A stretch of DNA of 64,000 nucleotides from Pelagibacterales bacterium SAG-MED01 (GTDB lineage: Bacteria > Pseudomonadota > Alphaproteobacteria > Pelagibacterales > Pelagibacteraceae). The stretch is taken from assembly GCA_014654455.1 (NCBI GenBank), contig JACWCY010000006.1, forward strand, positions 1 to 64,000, given 5' to 3'. Position 1 is the stretch's first letter. The number at the start of each line of letters is the position of its first letter. Of this stretch, positions 16,977-24,078 are shown piece after piece. The notes under the pieces are model-generated. The model saw nothing but the letters and a program-made list of their open reading frames with translations, had not been told where the DNA came from and searched no databases. The translations under genes and the position numbers were made by a program.

Positions 16977-17498
16977 ATGAACCGCAAAGCCTTTACACTT
17001 ATAGAACTTCTAGTCGTAGTAGCCATCATAGGTATTTTAGCTGCTGTAGGAGTCGTTGCCTATAATGGATATACGAGTGCTGCGAAGAAAAGTGTTGTGA
17101 AAAATAATTACAATGCGATGTATAAAAAAACGTTAATGCAAATAAATGATTGTGAGATAAATGGCACTGTTGAACTTATGAGAGCTTCAAATAACTCAAC
17201 TAAATATAATATTGATTGTGCATCAACAAGTAATCATAATTTATATATGCATTATTTAATTAATCACATGAACAATTCAGGCAACCCTAAGAATCCTTAT
17301 GGTGATCTAAGTGATGGAGGCATTGGGTCAGATGATGCTTATGTTAGAAGTCATTATACAAACGCAACACAAGATCATATTATTGGATTTGTGACAGTCT
17401 ATACAAAAGGATCAAACATGGTAATTTTACATGCATGCTTCCAAACACCTTGCAATAAAACTTCGAATAGATTGTACAATGAAATTTCTCTACCTTAA
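16977..17498 (+). CDS. Type IV pilin-like protein 3
   Basis: 173 residues; leader MNRKA then FTLIELLVVVAIIGILAAV. After GYTSAAKKSVVKNN the ectodomain is distinct. It ends with an ACFQTPCNKTSNRLYN motif shared with pilin 6 and with the chimera at 19906, marking one ectodomain subclass with a Cys pair. The start follows the stop of the small barrel gene directly, so it may depend on that gene's ribosome site. Confidence 0.88.
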   Translation: MNRKAFTLIELLVVVAIIGILAAVGVVAYNGYTSAAKKSVVKNNYNAMYKKTLMQINDCEINGTVELMRASNNSTKYNIDCASTSNHNLYMHYLINHMNNSGNPKNPYGDLSDGGIGSDDAYVRSHYTNATQDHIIGFVTVYTKGSNMVILHACFQTPCNKTSNRLYNEISLP

Positions 17499-17504
17499 TT
17501 AATA

Positions 17505-18026
17505 ATGAACCGCAAAGCCTTTACACTAATAGAACTCTTAGTAGTAGTAGCCATCATCGGTATACTAGCTGCAGTAGGGGTGGTTGCTTATAATGGGTAT
17601 ACTAAAAGTGCTAAAATAAATGCAACAAAAGCAAACCATACAACCATTGCTAAAATGATTGGAGCTAAAGCAGTACTATGTTCTATGGGAGAGGATGTTG
17701 AATATCTTAATACGAACGGTAATAAACAAACTTTAAATTGTCCTGTCTCAATTGATAATTTTATTACACATATGAACCACAATATTTATGGTATGAATTG
17801 GCAAAGTCCTTTTTATGGTTCAAATCCACCATCTGGTTCATGGTGTAGGTTAAATGTTACCAACTGTTCTCCCCCAGGATATATGACTGCTTGCCCTTCA
17901 CATCCTGATCAAGGAGGTTATCTCTCAGTATATAAATTAAATGCTTCAACTATAAAAATTTGTTCCAATCTTGGAAATAGTACAGGATCAACTGAATATA
18001 TACAGTCCAATATAAATTATGAATAA
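17505..18026 (+). CDS. Type IV pilin-like protein 4
   Basis: 173 residues; leader MNRKA, standard FTLIE helix, then GYTKSAKINATKANH. The ectodomain is rich in Cys (CSMG, NCPV, WCRLNVTNCSPPG, ACPSH, KICSN), the most of any copy, suggesting several disulfides. It overlaps pilin 5 by 8 bases. The constant N-terminal part is encoded by partly different codons in each copy, so conservation is at the protein level and the copies are not recent exact duplicates. Confidence 0.88.
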   Translation: MNRKAFTLIELLVVVAIIGILAAVGVVAYNGYTKSAKINATKANHTTIAKMIGAKAVLCSMGEDVEYLNTNGNKQTLNCPVSIDNFITHMNHNIYGMNWQSPFYGSNPPSGSWCRLNVTNCSPPGYMTACPSHPDQGGYLSVYKLNASTIKICSNLGNSTGSTEYIQSNINYE

Positions 18027-18546
18027 AGGCTTCACTTTGATAGAACTTTTAGTTGTTGTCGCTATCATCGGTATTCTGGCTGCTGTAGGTGTCGTTGCTT
18101 ATAATGGGTATACCAAGAGTGCAAAAGAAAATGCAGTCAAAGCTAACCATAAAAATGTTGTAAAGTTTATAAGTTCAGAAATTATGAAATGTGAAATTGG
18201 GGAAGAACTAATACTCAAACAAAATTCCACCACAAATACAGGCAATCTTTGCTCATATGTTTCAGCTGGGAATGCAAACGAAATGGCAACTAGGTTCGTT
18301 AATCATTTTTTATCTTTAAAGTGGTGTAATCAATTAGGTTGGATGGGTGGTAGTAAGTGTGCAGAAGCAGTTGAAGCCGGAGGCTCGATTGGAGATGGAA
18401 CAACAGGTGCAATAAAATTGATTACTAAATCTGGTTCTCCATCAGTATTATTTATTGATACAAAATATACATGTGAACCTGAACCTTTAACTGAAGTATG
18501 TAATGGTAAAGGTAAATCACTAACAGATAGTGTTTCATTAAATTAA
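18019..18546 (+). CDS. Type IV pilin-like protein 5
   Basis: 175 residues with the shortest leader of the set (MNKG, canonical Gly) before FTLIELLVVV. After GYTKSAKENAVKANHKNVVKFISSEIMKCEIGEE the ectodomain is Gly-rich with several Cys. This helix-proximal stretch closely resembles that of pilin 1 and of the chimera at 19906. The ATG lies inside the last codons of pilin 4. Confidence 0.88.
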   Translation: MNKGFTLIELLVVVAIIGILAAVGVVAYNGYTKSAKENAVKANHKNVVKFISSEIMKCEIGEELILKQNSTTNTGNLCSYVSAGNANEMATRFVNHFLSLKWCNQLGWMGGSKCAEAVEAGGSIGDGTTGAIKLITKSGSPSVLFIDTKYTCEPEPLTEVCNGKGKSLTDSVSLN

Positions 18547-18549
18547 TTT

Positions 18550-19074
18550 ATGAACCGTAAAGCCTTCACCCTAATAGAACTCCTAGTCGTTGTAGCGATC
18601 ATCGGTATTTTAGCAGCAGTAGGAGTGGTTGCTTATAATGGGTATACGGCTAGTGCGAAAGCCAACACAGTAAAAACTAATGTGAAAAATATTTACAAGA
18701 TGTGGATTAATGAAAACGGCAGATGTTTAGTTGCTGATAGCAATTCTCCTGTGCTTAAATCATATACAGATGGTACAAAGGTTCAGCCTGCTACTTGCGA
18801 TCATATGAATAGAGGTCACGACACTAGAGTTGCAAGAATTCAACAAATATTTATCAACGCTGTTAATTTTAAAAATCCTTACGGAACACATAGCAATAAT
18901 GGGTCAACTAATTGTAGTGACCAAGGAGGTCCTAACGGTGATGCTAATCTTGGTCATTTATTTATTTGTTATGACAGTTCAAAAATGACTGTAAGGATAG
19001 CTGCTTGTTTTAAAACACCTTGTTCAAGCTCTGCTAATAGAGAAGAAAATTTTATAAAATTTGAAACCTGGTAG
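18550..19074 (+). CDS. Type IV pilin-like protein 6
   Basis: 174 residues; leader MNRKA, FTLIE helix, then GYTASAKANTVKTNVKNIYKMW. It ends with AACFKTPCSSSANREEN, the same end motif as pilin 3. It is the last intact pilin of the array; six bases after its stop begins a broken copy. Confidence 0.88.
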   Translation: MNRKAFTLIELLVVVAIIGILAAVGVVAYNGYTASAKANTVKTNVKNIYKMWINENGRCLVADSNSPVLKSYTDGTKVQPATCDHMNRGHDTRVARIQQIFINAVNFKNPYGTHSNNGSTNCSDQGGPNGDANLGHLFICYDSSKMTVRIAACFKTPCSSSANREENFIKFETW

Positions 19075-19079
19075 ATAAT

Positions 19080-19133
19080 GTGAAACAAAAAGCCTTCACC
19101 CTAATAGAACTTTTTAGATATAGGATTATATAG
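19080..19133 (+). pseudogene. Broken seventh pilin start at the right edge of unit B
   Basis: From a GTG at 19080 the reading is a leader plus FTLIEL, then it changes to an unrelated Phe-Arg-Tyr tail and stops at 19133. Homology to the other pilins ends at 19110, where the conserved right-end module (TTTTTAGATATAGG) begins. The gene was therefore cut at the element boundary, and the missing 160 residues are not elsewhere in the window. Confidence 0.8.
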
Positions 19134-19137
19134 GAGA

Positions 19138-19159
19138 ACTTGTACCAGACTTGTACCTA
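19138..19159 (+). repeat. 11-bp repeat pair, right end of unit B (ACTTGTAC type)
   Basis: ACTTGTACCAG at 19138 and ACTTGTACCTA at 19149, adjacent, followed by GAGAGATAAAAT. It matches the pair at the left end of the same unit (13854). Confidence 0.8.
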
Positions 19160-19279
19160 GAGAGATAAAATAAAAAAATTTTACTTATTCCTCTTGTTCA
19201 ATTATAAATATTAGCATAAATACTCATGAAATTCATTAATGCCCTCGTGGTGAAATTGGTAGACACAAAGGACTTAAAA
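19159..19279 (+). repeat. Island repeat copy 3: promoter block plus tRNA-Leu 5' half
   Basis: Promoter block 19159-19240, then tRNA half 19241-19279 ending CTTAAAA. As in copy 2, the next bases (GCCGAGGGA) restore an acceptor-strand partner (CCTCG with CGAGG) while the anticodon, variable and T arms are missing. Nearly identical to copies 2 and 4 over 120 bp, indicating recent shared origin. Confidence 0.93.
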
Positions 19280-19302
19280 GCCGAGGGATAGAAGTTAAAG
19301 TC

Positions 19303-19332
19303 AGTCCATAGTAGTCCAAGGCAGTCTAAACA
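19303..19332 (+). repeat. Triple AGTCCA repeat, 10-bp period, left arm of unit C
   Basis: AGTCCATAGT, AGTCCAAGGC and AGTCTAAACA at 19303, 19313 and 19323. Same place and order as at 13751; the third copy has one change (AGTCTA). Confidence 0.72.
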
Positions 19333-19405
19333 TCCTATAAAGTCCCATTATTTTAATTTAGCTTTCAATTAATACTCAGAAATACGGTTTAATTAATTTT
19401 TAAAA

Positions 19406-19427
19406 ACCAGCACATAACCAGCACATG
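19406..19427 (+). repeat. 11-bp repeat pair, left end of unit C (ACCAGCAC type)
   Basis: ACCAGCACATA at 19406 and ACCAGCACATG at 19417, followed by GATAGATAA. It stands where unit B has its ACTTGTAC pair, after the same TTTAATTAATTT lead-in. Confidence 0.8.
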
Positions 19428-19555
19428 GATAGATAATATGATATTATAACTTATGGAACTTTTAGTAGATATTATAAATTTAGTTAGTTTATTTTTTTAA
19501 ATTTTTATTTGTATTATCAAAATATACTTTTTTGAGAGCAAAAATTGGCAGGAGA

Positions 19556-19577
19556 ACCAGCATAAGACCAGCATATA
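19556..19577 (+). repeat. Extra 11-bp repeat pair inside unit C
   Basis: ACCAGCATAAG at 19556 and ACCAGCATATA at 19567, followed by GAAAGATAA. A second, slightly different pair 150 bp inside the left one, just before the first gene. It could be an additional arm site or a remnant junction from an earlier insertion. Confidence 0.7.
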
Positions 19578-19625
19578 GAAAGATAATTTAATGGATAATA
19601 AAACTGCTATTTGTTAGGGTTTGAT

Positions 19626-19898
19626 ATGGAAAAATCTACAAAACTTTCAACAATTGGTTTAGGGATATCATTGGGCTTAGCTTGGTCTATCGGAGTATTG
19701 ATAGTAGGAGTGATGGCTTTAGTGATGGAACAAGGAACTGTTGAACCTTTTAAAAATCTATTTAACATCATGTATCCAGGTTGGGGCGATACTTTAGGTA
19801 AAACTCTATTAATGACTGTTTGGTCATTTACCCATGGATTTGTAGGTGGGTTTTTAATTGGAATATTTTATAATCTTTTCGCTAAACGATTTAACTAA
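19626..19898 (+). CDS. Two-helix membrane protein of the 'bacteriophage holin' annotation family
   Basis: From the ATG at 19626, 90 residues (a TTG at 19611 would add five). Two hydrophobic helices: about residues 10-33, then 60-85 around WSFTHGFVGGFLIGIFYNL. The pattern of a first helix with LGLAWSIGVL, a central NIMYPGWGDTLGK loop and a GG-containing second helix with a YNL end resembles a small family often labelled phage holin. No lysis gene is nearby, so a holin role is not supported by context. First gene of the unit C run. Confidence 0.5.
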   Translation: MEKSTKLSTIGLGISLGLAWSIGVLIVGVMALVMEQGTVEPFKNLFNIMYPGWGDTLGKTLLMTVWSFTHGFVGGFLIGIFYNLFAKRFN

Positions 19899-19905
19899 AG
19901 TTTAG

Positions 19906-20589
19906 ATGAAAAAGTCTGGGGTAAATAAATCTCTAGTTAGTATTTGGGCTAGAATTAAAAATATTTACAATGAAAGTCCAGTGCATGCTGCTTTTAGTTA
20001 TCCATTTGTTTTTTTATTTTTCTTTATAATAATTGCTATTCTAATTGAATATTTATTTGAAAATTTAGGTTTTGATCCACGTCTTGTGACTTATTATTTA
20101 GGTAAACTATTTTTTTTAATTCCAATTTGGGTATTAACAGGGTTATTTGTATCAAAAAGAAAGTTACCTTATTTATTAGCTTTAATTATTGGCTGTGCAA
20201 TTATTTATATACCTTATGTTGTGAATGAAGGTTACACCAATGCTGCCAGAAAAGCAGCTACTAAGACTTTACATGCTCAGACGATTAAATATATTTCAGC
20301 AGAAATTCAAAAATGTAAGTCTGGAGAAAGTTTTTTTATGAATAATACGCAAAAGTGTCCTGCAACAGCTGCAAAAGCTGTATCTGGATCAATTGAAACA
20401 ATGCTTGATAAAAATCCATTTAATAGCACAAACAAAAGTGTGAGACTCTCAGATAACAATATAAATAATGAGGATGTTGGTTATGTAAGTCTAAGTGTAT
20501 CTGAATCTAATGTTATAATTAAATCATGTATTGATACTCCTTGTAAAAAAGAAGAGAACCGTTTGCAAACTAGTATAAAAATTAAATAA
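19906..20589 (+). CDS. Polytopic membrane protein with a pilin-type ectodomain (pilin chimera)
   Basis: 227 residues. The N-terminal 105 residues hold about three membrane segments and no FTLIE signal. The last segment runs straight into NEGYTNAARKAATKTLHAQTIKYISAEIQKCKSGES, which parallels the pilin stretch NGYTKSAKENAVKANHKNV and its EIMKCEIGEE. The end, SCIDTPCKKEENRLQ, matches the ACFQTPCNKTSNRLY end of pilin 3. So a pilin ectodomain is mounted on a different membrane anchor and cannot be processed by prepilin peptidase in the usual way. The stop overlaps the next start. Confidence 0.75.
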   Translation: MKKSGVNKSLVSIWARIKNIYNESPVHAAFSYPFVFLFFFIIIAILIEYLFENLGFDPRLVTYYLGKLFFLIPIWVLTGLFVSKRKLPYLLALIIGCAIIYIPYVVNEGYTNAARKAATKTLHAQTIKYISAEIQKCKSGESFFMNNTQKCPATAAKAVSGSIETMLDKNPFNSTNKSVRLSDNNINNEDVGYVSLSVSESNVIIKSCIDTPCKKEENRLQTSIKIK

Positions 20590-20891
20590 TGGAAAAAATT
20601 AAGCATATATTTTCTAAATATTATTCTTGGATAGCTATTTTATCTCCAATTGCATGGTTAATCCCAGGTTTTATTCTAATTGGATTGACAGATGGTTTTT
20701 GTACTAGATCAAGTTTATTAAGAATTATCAGTGGCTACGTTTTTTTACCATTACCATTATGGTTAGGTGTTTTCTTCTCTAACAAAAGAGGATTTTACTT
20801 TGGTTCTATTTTTGTTTGGGGATCATTATGGATGGTTGGTTTAGTTGCATATTATGGAATGAATTGCGGAATAGATTGGTTGCAAAAATAA
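20589..20891 (+). CDS. Small three-helix membrane protein
   Basis: 100 residues with three hydrophobic segments (about 14-32, 45-62 and 70-92). No family recognised. Its ATG shares a base with the previous stop, and its stop shares a base with the next start, so it belongs to the same translated run. It may be an accessory of the pilin chimera upstream, a guess from position only. Confidence 0.6.
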   Translation: MEKIKHIFSKYYSWIAILSPIAWLIPGFILIGLTDGFCTRSSLLRIISGYVFLPLPLWLGVFFSNKRGFYFGSIFVWGSLWMVGLVAYYGMNCGIDWLQK

Positions 20892-21496
20892 TGGGAGATT
20901 TATTAGTACTTATTTTAATCATAGTTGTTTTAATTGGTTACGTAATTTACAGAAGAAAAAAAGTTGCAAAACTTAAAGCTGAGGGAAAAAAGCAAAAAAC
21001 TTATCTGGGCTGCACATTACCAGCGCTAATTGGAATATGTATATTAGTATTTAGTATATTTGTCATGGTTCCAATGATGGGAAATTTTTATGATGATTAT
21101 GAAAAAAAAGGAAATAAAATGCATTTTGATCAAACTCTAGATTATTTTAATTCATCAAGTGATTACCAAGATTTATCAAATACCCAAAAAAAGATTATAG
21201 CAGTAAAATTATTTCTACTCATAAATTGTGATAATGGAGAAGATACTTTGAAAAAATTAATAGGATTTGAACAAAATATTTTATATAAAGCCTGTGTTAT
21301 TGTTCAAAACAATAATATTTATAATGAATTTTCAGAATATAAATTAATTAAATCTAATTTCATAGTTGCTGGCCAAACAGGAATTATCGATCATCTAGAA
21401 AATTTAAATGAATTACCAAAAAAATTTTATTCTCTTGTTTTTAATGTAGATTTTAAAGACTCTATAAAGCTTTACGATTGGTATATAAATGAGTGA
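20891..21496 (+). CDS. Membrane protein with C-terminal helical domain
   Basis: 201 residues from the ATG at 20891; an in-frame start at 20816 lies inside the previous gene and is less likely. Two hydrophobic segments (about 3-18 and 42-64) frame a basic cytoplasmic loop, and a 135-residue mostly helical domain with three Cys follows. No recognised family. It overlaps the next gene by 8 bases. Confidence 0.6.
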   Translation: MGDLLVLILIIVVLIGYVIYRRKKVAKLKAEGKKQKTYLGCTLPALIGICILVFSIFVMVPMMGNFYDDYEKKGNKMHFDQTLDYFNSSSDYQDLSNTQKKIIAVKLFLLINCDNGEDTLKKLIGFEQNILYKACVIVQNNNIYNEFSEYKLIKSNFIVAGQTGIIDHLENLNELPKKFYSLVFNVDFKDSIKLYDWYINE

Positions 21497-22064
21497 AGAA
21501 AAAAATAAAAAGAAAAAAACTAGTAAAATTTCTAAGGGTTGTTTAATTGTTTTTTTAATTATTTTAGGAATATTTATTTTTTTCTTTTATATTTTTTATG
21601 AGGCTTTTGGGAGCTCAAGATATAAAGAAAATACAAAAGAACTAATTGAAAATACTTCTACAAGATATTTATCATCAACCAAATTAATATATCCAGAAGA
21701 TGCTGAAATAATACATGTATCTTCAAAAAAATTAGGACCAAACTTTTCAACAAATTCAATATTTTCAGTTAAAAATATTGATTTGTTTATAGATGATGTT
21801 CAGAAAAAATATACGTTTAAAAACGTGAAAATGAATTATCCAACATTAGGAAATAATGAAAACTTCGATATTTTGATTTCAGACTTATGTGGAAATTTAA
21901 ATCAAAAAGATTACCAAGTTAAAAATCCTGATAGTTTAAAAAACTTTTGTGGAGAAAGAAATATTATGATTTCACATGTTAAAAAAGAAGTAGAGCATGT
22001 GATTATAATGGTAATTTTACCTGATGAAAAATTGATTTGGGTAAATGATACTGGATGGTTTTAG
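21489..22064 (+). CDS. Single-pass membrane protein, unknown
   Basis: 191 residues: a Lys-rich start, one strong hydrophobic helix at about residues 17-38, then an extracytoplasmic domain with two Cys (DLCGN, NFCGE). No recognised family. Its TAG stop at 22062 is the first codon of the conserved right-end module, as for the last gene of unit A, so the gene may have been fused to or trimmed at the boundary. Confidence 0.6.
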   Translation: MSEEKNKKKKTSKISKGCLIVFLIILGIFIFFFYIFYEAFGSSRYKENTKELIENTSTRYLSSTKLIYPEDAEIIHVSSKKLGPNFSTNSIFSVKNIDLFIDDVQKKYTFKNVKMNYPTLGNNENFDILISDLCGNLNQKDYQVKNPDSLKNFCGERNIMISHVKKEVEHVIIMVILPDEKLIWVNDTGWF

Positions 22065-22084
22065 ATATAGGATTTTATAGGACA

Positions 22085-22106
22085 ACCAGCACAAGACCAG
22101 CACATG
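22085..22106 (+). repeat. 11-bp repeat pair, right end of unit C (ACCAGCAC type)
   Basis: ACCAGCACAAG at 22085 and ACCAGCACATG at 22096, followed by GGAAGATAAAAT. It matches the left-end pair of unit C and takes the place of the ACTTGTAC pair at the same offset in unit B. Confidence 0.8.
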
Positions 22107-22227
22107 GGAAGATAAAATAAAAAAATTTTACTTATTCCCCTTGTTCAATTATAAATATTAGCATAAATACTCATGAAATTCATTAATGCCCTCGTGGTGA
22201 AATTGGTAGACACAAAGGACTTAAAAT
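22107..22227 (+). repeat. Island repeat copy 4: promoter block plus tRNA-Leu 5' half (left attachment site of unit D)
   Basis: Promoter block 22107-22187, then tRNA half 22188-22227 ending CTTAAAAT. Recombination with the intact tRNA at 32391-32430 would join this promoter and half to the rest of the tRNA, giving a complete tRNA-Leu and a 10.2-kb circle. The half differs from the intact gene at two bases (GGTGAAA versus GATGAAA, and ACAC versus ACAT), which marks the parental versions. Confidence 0.93.
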
Positions 22228-22259
22228 ATTCCAGTCTTTCAATTTAATTAATCCTCACT

Positions 22260-22279
22260 GACCCACAGCGACCCAGGAC
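22260..22279 (+). repeat. 10-bp repeat pair, left end of unit D (GACCCA type)
   Basis: GACCCACAGC at 22260 and GACCCAGGAC at 22270, 33 bases after the tRNA half. A CTTTCAATTTAATTAA lead-in just before it resembles the one in the left arms of units B and C, so the position is equivalent although the motif differs. Confidence 0.6.
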
Positions 22280-22326
22280 CCTTATAAATATTAGCCTTCT
22301 TGTTTTGGTTGATTATATCTCAAACT

Positions 22327-23895
22327 ATGAGACCAAAACTAAATGATAAAAAAGGAACACACCAGTTCCACACAATACAATTCACCGATAAGGCGATAAT
22401 TAATCTTAAATACAATAAGAAGACCGAGAAGAGACAAAGAATAAGAGTTAAGTTAAAGAATGCCCCTAGAGGTATCTCTTTGAGATGGACACCTATAAGT
22501 AATAAAAAGGTATTTCAATTAGAGTTTAGGTTTAGAGGTAAGAAGTATAGACACGATTGTGGAGTGTTTACACCTGGGGTTTACACTTGTAATTCTCTTA
22601 TGGATTACATGGTGAAGCTCAATGAGAAACACCTGGACACAGAAGGAAACTATAAGACTAATCCTAATGTTGATGTCATTACAAAGAAACAATTAAAGAA
22701 TTCACAATTAAAAACTTGTAGAGAATGTATAGAGTTAATTCACAAAGATAATTACCCTAGAAAGAAAATAGAAGGAAACTTATCTGCGTTGTCACAAAAG
22801 GACCACTCCAGGTTTCTACTAGGTTATAACAAAAGAAGAGACCACATCACCTTTATAGATAATAATAAGGGATGGGGTGAAGCTATATTTAAAGATAAGT
22901 CCTCAATAAAAGACTGGGATACTTTATTCAAAACATATCCTAAAGGTGTTGGTGTTGAACCTGGTGATGAAACCAGTGTGTACGATAGTTATTTGGGTGA
23001 TGTAATAATAGATGATTTAAACCCTGGTGCCATTGAGATTTACCTTAATGAGAAGACTAGAAGTTATGGCCAAAAGGAAAACATAAGGAAGGCTTTAGCT
23101 TGTTTGTGGGGTTATGCTAGAGAAAGAGGTTTTATGGGTCCAAACCCTCCATTAAATCCAACAAGAAAAGAGAAGGGTGGAATTACAATTAAAAAAGCTG
23201 AAGAGAGTTTATGGGTGGGGAGTAAATACAATGAGCTTTCTTTTGATGTCACACAATTAGAAGCTATTGATAATGCCTTATTTACATTGAGAGATAAGTT
23301 TCCATTTCAATCTGAATGTTTACGACTGATGTTGCACACTGGAATGAGAGCTGAAGAGTGCAAAAAGATAACTAGAGAGATGATAACTGCTGATGAAGAT
23401 GGTGACCCAATAATATTATTAAAAAGGTACATTGCCAAAGGCAGAACCCAACAACAACAAAAGGATATTACTTACGATATCACCACACCAATAAGAGAAG
23501 TATTAGATAGTGTTAAATACCAATTAGATAAACCTAAATATAAACCTTATCAGTTTGTCCCTTGGTTATTTCCAACAACAAGAATATCTATTGAGAAACT
23601 ATCTGACCCTGACAAGTACCCTGGTTATGCAGTGTCACATAATTGCAGAATAAAAAGCCTGGATGATTGTTGGGAGGCAGTAAGAGAGATAACTAAATTA
23701 GAAGGCAGTATTAAAACTTTGCGTAAAGCCTTTGTAAACCTGGCCAATGAGACACTTGGAGGTGCACATAAAGGTAAATCTGTGAGTAAACATAAGACTG
23801 AATTCACAAATAGTAGTGCTTATGATAAATCCAGTAGAAAGAACACCAAGAAGATGGCACAAAAAGTTGGCCAGGTGTTGACCTTTAAGAGATGA
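22327..23895 (+). CDS. int: Tyrosine recombinase / integrase of unit D
   Basis: 522 residues from the ATG at 22327; a TTG at 22300 is possible but adds no conserved part. The catalytic domain is C-terminal: Arg341 in HTGMRAEE, a Lys/Gln-rich beta-hairpin (AKGRTQQQQKD), Arg466 in KTLRKAF, His489 in SKHKTEF and Tyr499 in SSAYDK. The spacings (466 to 489, 489 to 499) agree with XerD-type enzymes. The usual His three residues before Arg466 is Lys463. The N-terminal half contains an arm/core-binding region. It lies next to the attachment half-site, as integrases do, and should act on the tRNA-Leu anticodon-arm core. Confidence 0.92.
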   Translation: MRPKLNDKKGTHQFHTIQFTDKAIINLKYNKKTEKRQRIRVKLKNAPRGISLRWTPISNKKVFQLEFRFRGKKYRHDCGVFTPGVYTCNSLMDYMVKLNEKHLDTEGNYKTNPNVDVITKKQLKNSQLKTCRECIELIHKDNYPRKKIEGNLSALSQKDHSRFLLGYNKRRDHITFIDNNKGWGEAIFKDKSSIKDWDTLFKTYPKGVGVEPGDETSVYDSYLGDVIIDDLNPGAIEIYLNEKTRSYGQKENIRKALACLWGYARERGFMGPNPPLNPTRKEKGGITIKKAEESLWVGSKYNELSFDVTQLEAIDNALFTLRDKFPFQSECLRLMLHTGMRAEECKKITREMITADEDGDPIILLKRYIAKGRTQQQQKDITYDITTPIREVLDSVKYQLDKPKYKPYQFVPWLFPTTRISIEKLSDPDKYPGYAVSHNCRIKSLDDCWEAVREITKLEGSIKTLRKAFVNLANETLGGAHKGKSVSKHKTEFTNSSAYDKSSRKNTKKMAQKVGQVLTFKR

Positions 23896-24047
23896 ATAAG
23901 AAGGCAACAAAACCTTATCCCTTCATCATAAAAAAGAATGGAATTTTATATAAGCTAGTTTGTTTCTATGGTCGTTGCTATTTAAGAGAATGCGATAAGA
24001 ATGGTAAAATATTCAAAAGAAATAATGTTGTAAAACTATTTGATTGA
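23892..24047 (+). CDS. Small basic protein coupled to the integrase
   Basis: 51 residues, start ATG at 23892 overlapping the integrase TGA by four bases (ATGA), so translation is coupled. Composition is basic and aromatic with two Cys (VCFYGRC, RECDK) and a beta-rich look. No family recognised; a directionality factor or small DNA-binding helper would suit the position, but nothing in the sequence proves it. The codon pattern and four-base overlap match the rest of unit D. Confidence 0.55.
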   Translation: MNKKATKPYPFIIKKNGILYKLVCFYGRCYLRECDKNGKIFKRNNVVKLFD

Positions 24048-24049
24048 AG

Positions 24050-24077
24050 TTATCCCCTGAATTCATATAAGGGATAA
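24050..24077. promoter_or_regulatory. Inverted repeat TTATCCC/GGGATAA before the 24079 gene
   Basis: TTATCCC at 24050 and GGGATAA at 24071, 14 bases apart, end one base before the ATG at 24079. The same GGGATAA occurs at 24594 in the next promoter region, so this may be a repressor operator governing both promoters of the element. Confidence 0.5.
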
Positions 24078-24078
24078 T

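Larger units (their letters stand above)
13689..19240 (+). mobile_element. Unit B of the tRNA-Leu island (Sel1-like protein and pilin array)
   Basis: 5.5 kb between tRNA half-copies 2 and 3. All genes point the same way and are densely packed: one Sel1-like membrane protein, six pilins, a small barrel protein between pilins 2 and 3, and a broken seventh pilin at the right edge. No integrase. Its left arm is homologous to that of unit C over about 130 bp. Its two ends carry the same private repeat motif ACTTGTAC, duplicated with an 11-base period, which unites them as one element. Confidence 0.8.
19241..22187 (+). mobile_element. Unit C of the tRNA-Leu island (small membrane proteins)
   Basis: 2.9 kb between tRNA half-copies 3 and 4. 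It has a unit-B-like left arm (AGTCCA triple at 19303), then its own private motif ACCAGCA, duplicated with an 11-base period at 19406, 19556 and, at the right end, 22085. The cargo is five overlapping or nearly touching plus-strand genes for small membrane proteins, with no recombinase. The 290 bp from 19307 to the first gene at 19626 hold only these repeats and A/T-rich spacer. Confidence 0.8.

Noticed and set aside
22365-22374. GTTCCACACA in the integrase start as a left arm site matching the right-end GTTCCACAC pair
   Set aside because: Single copy inside coding sequence; kept only as a note because the left-end position is already filled by the GACCCA pair.
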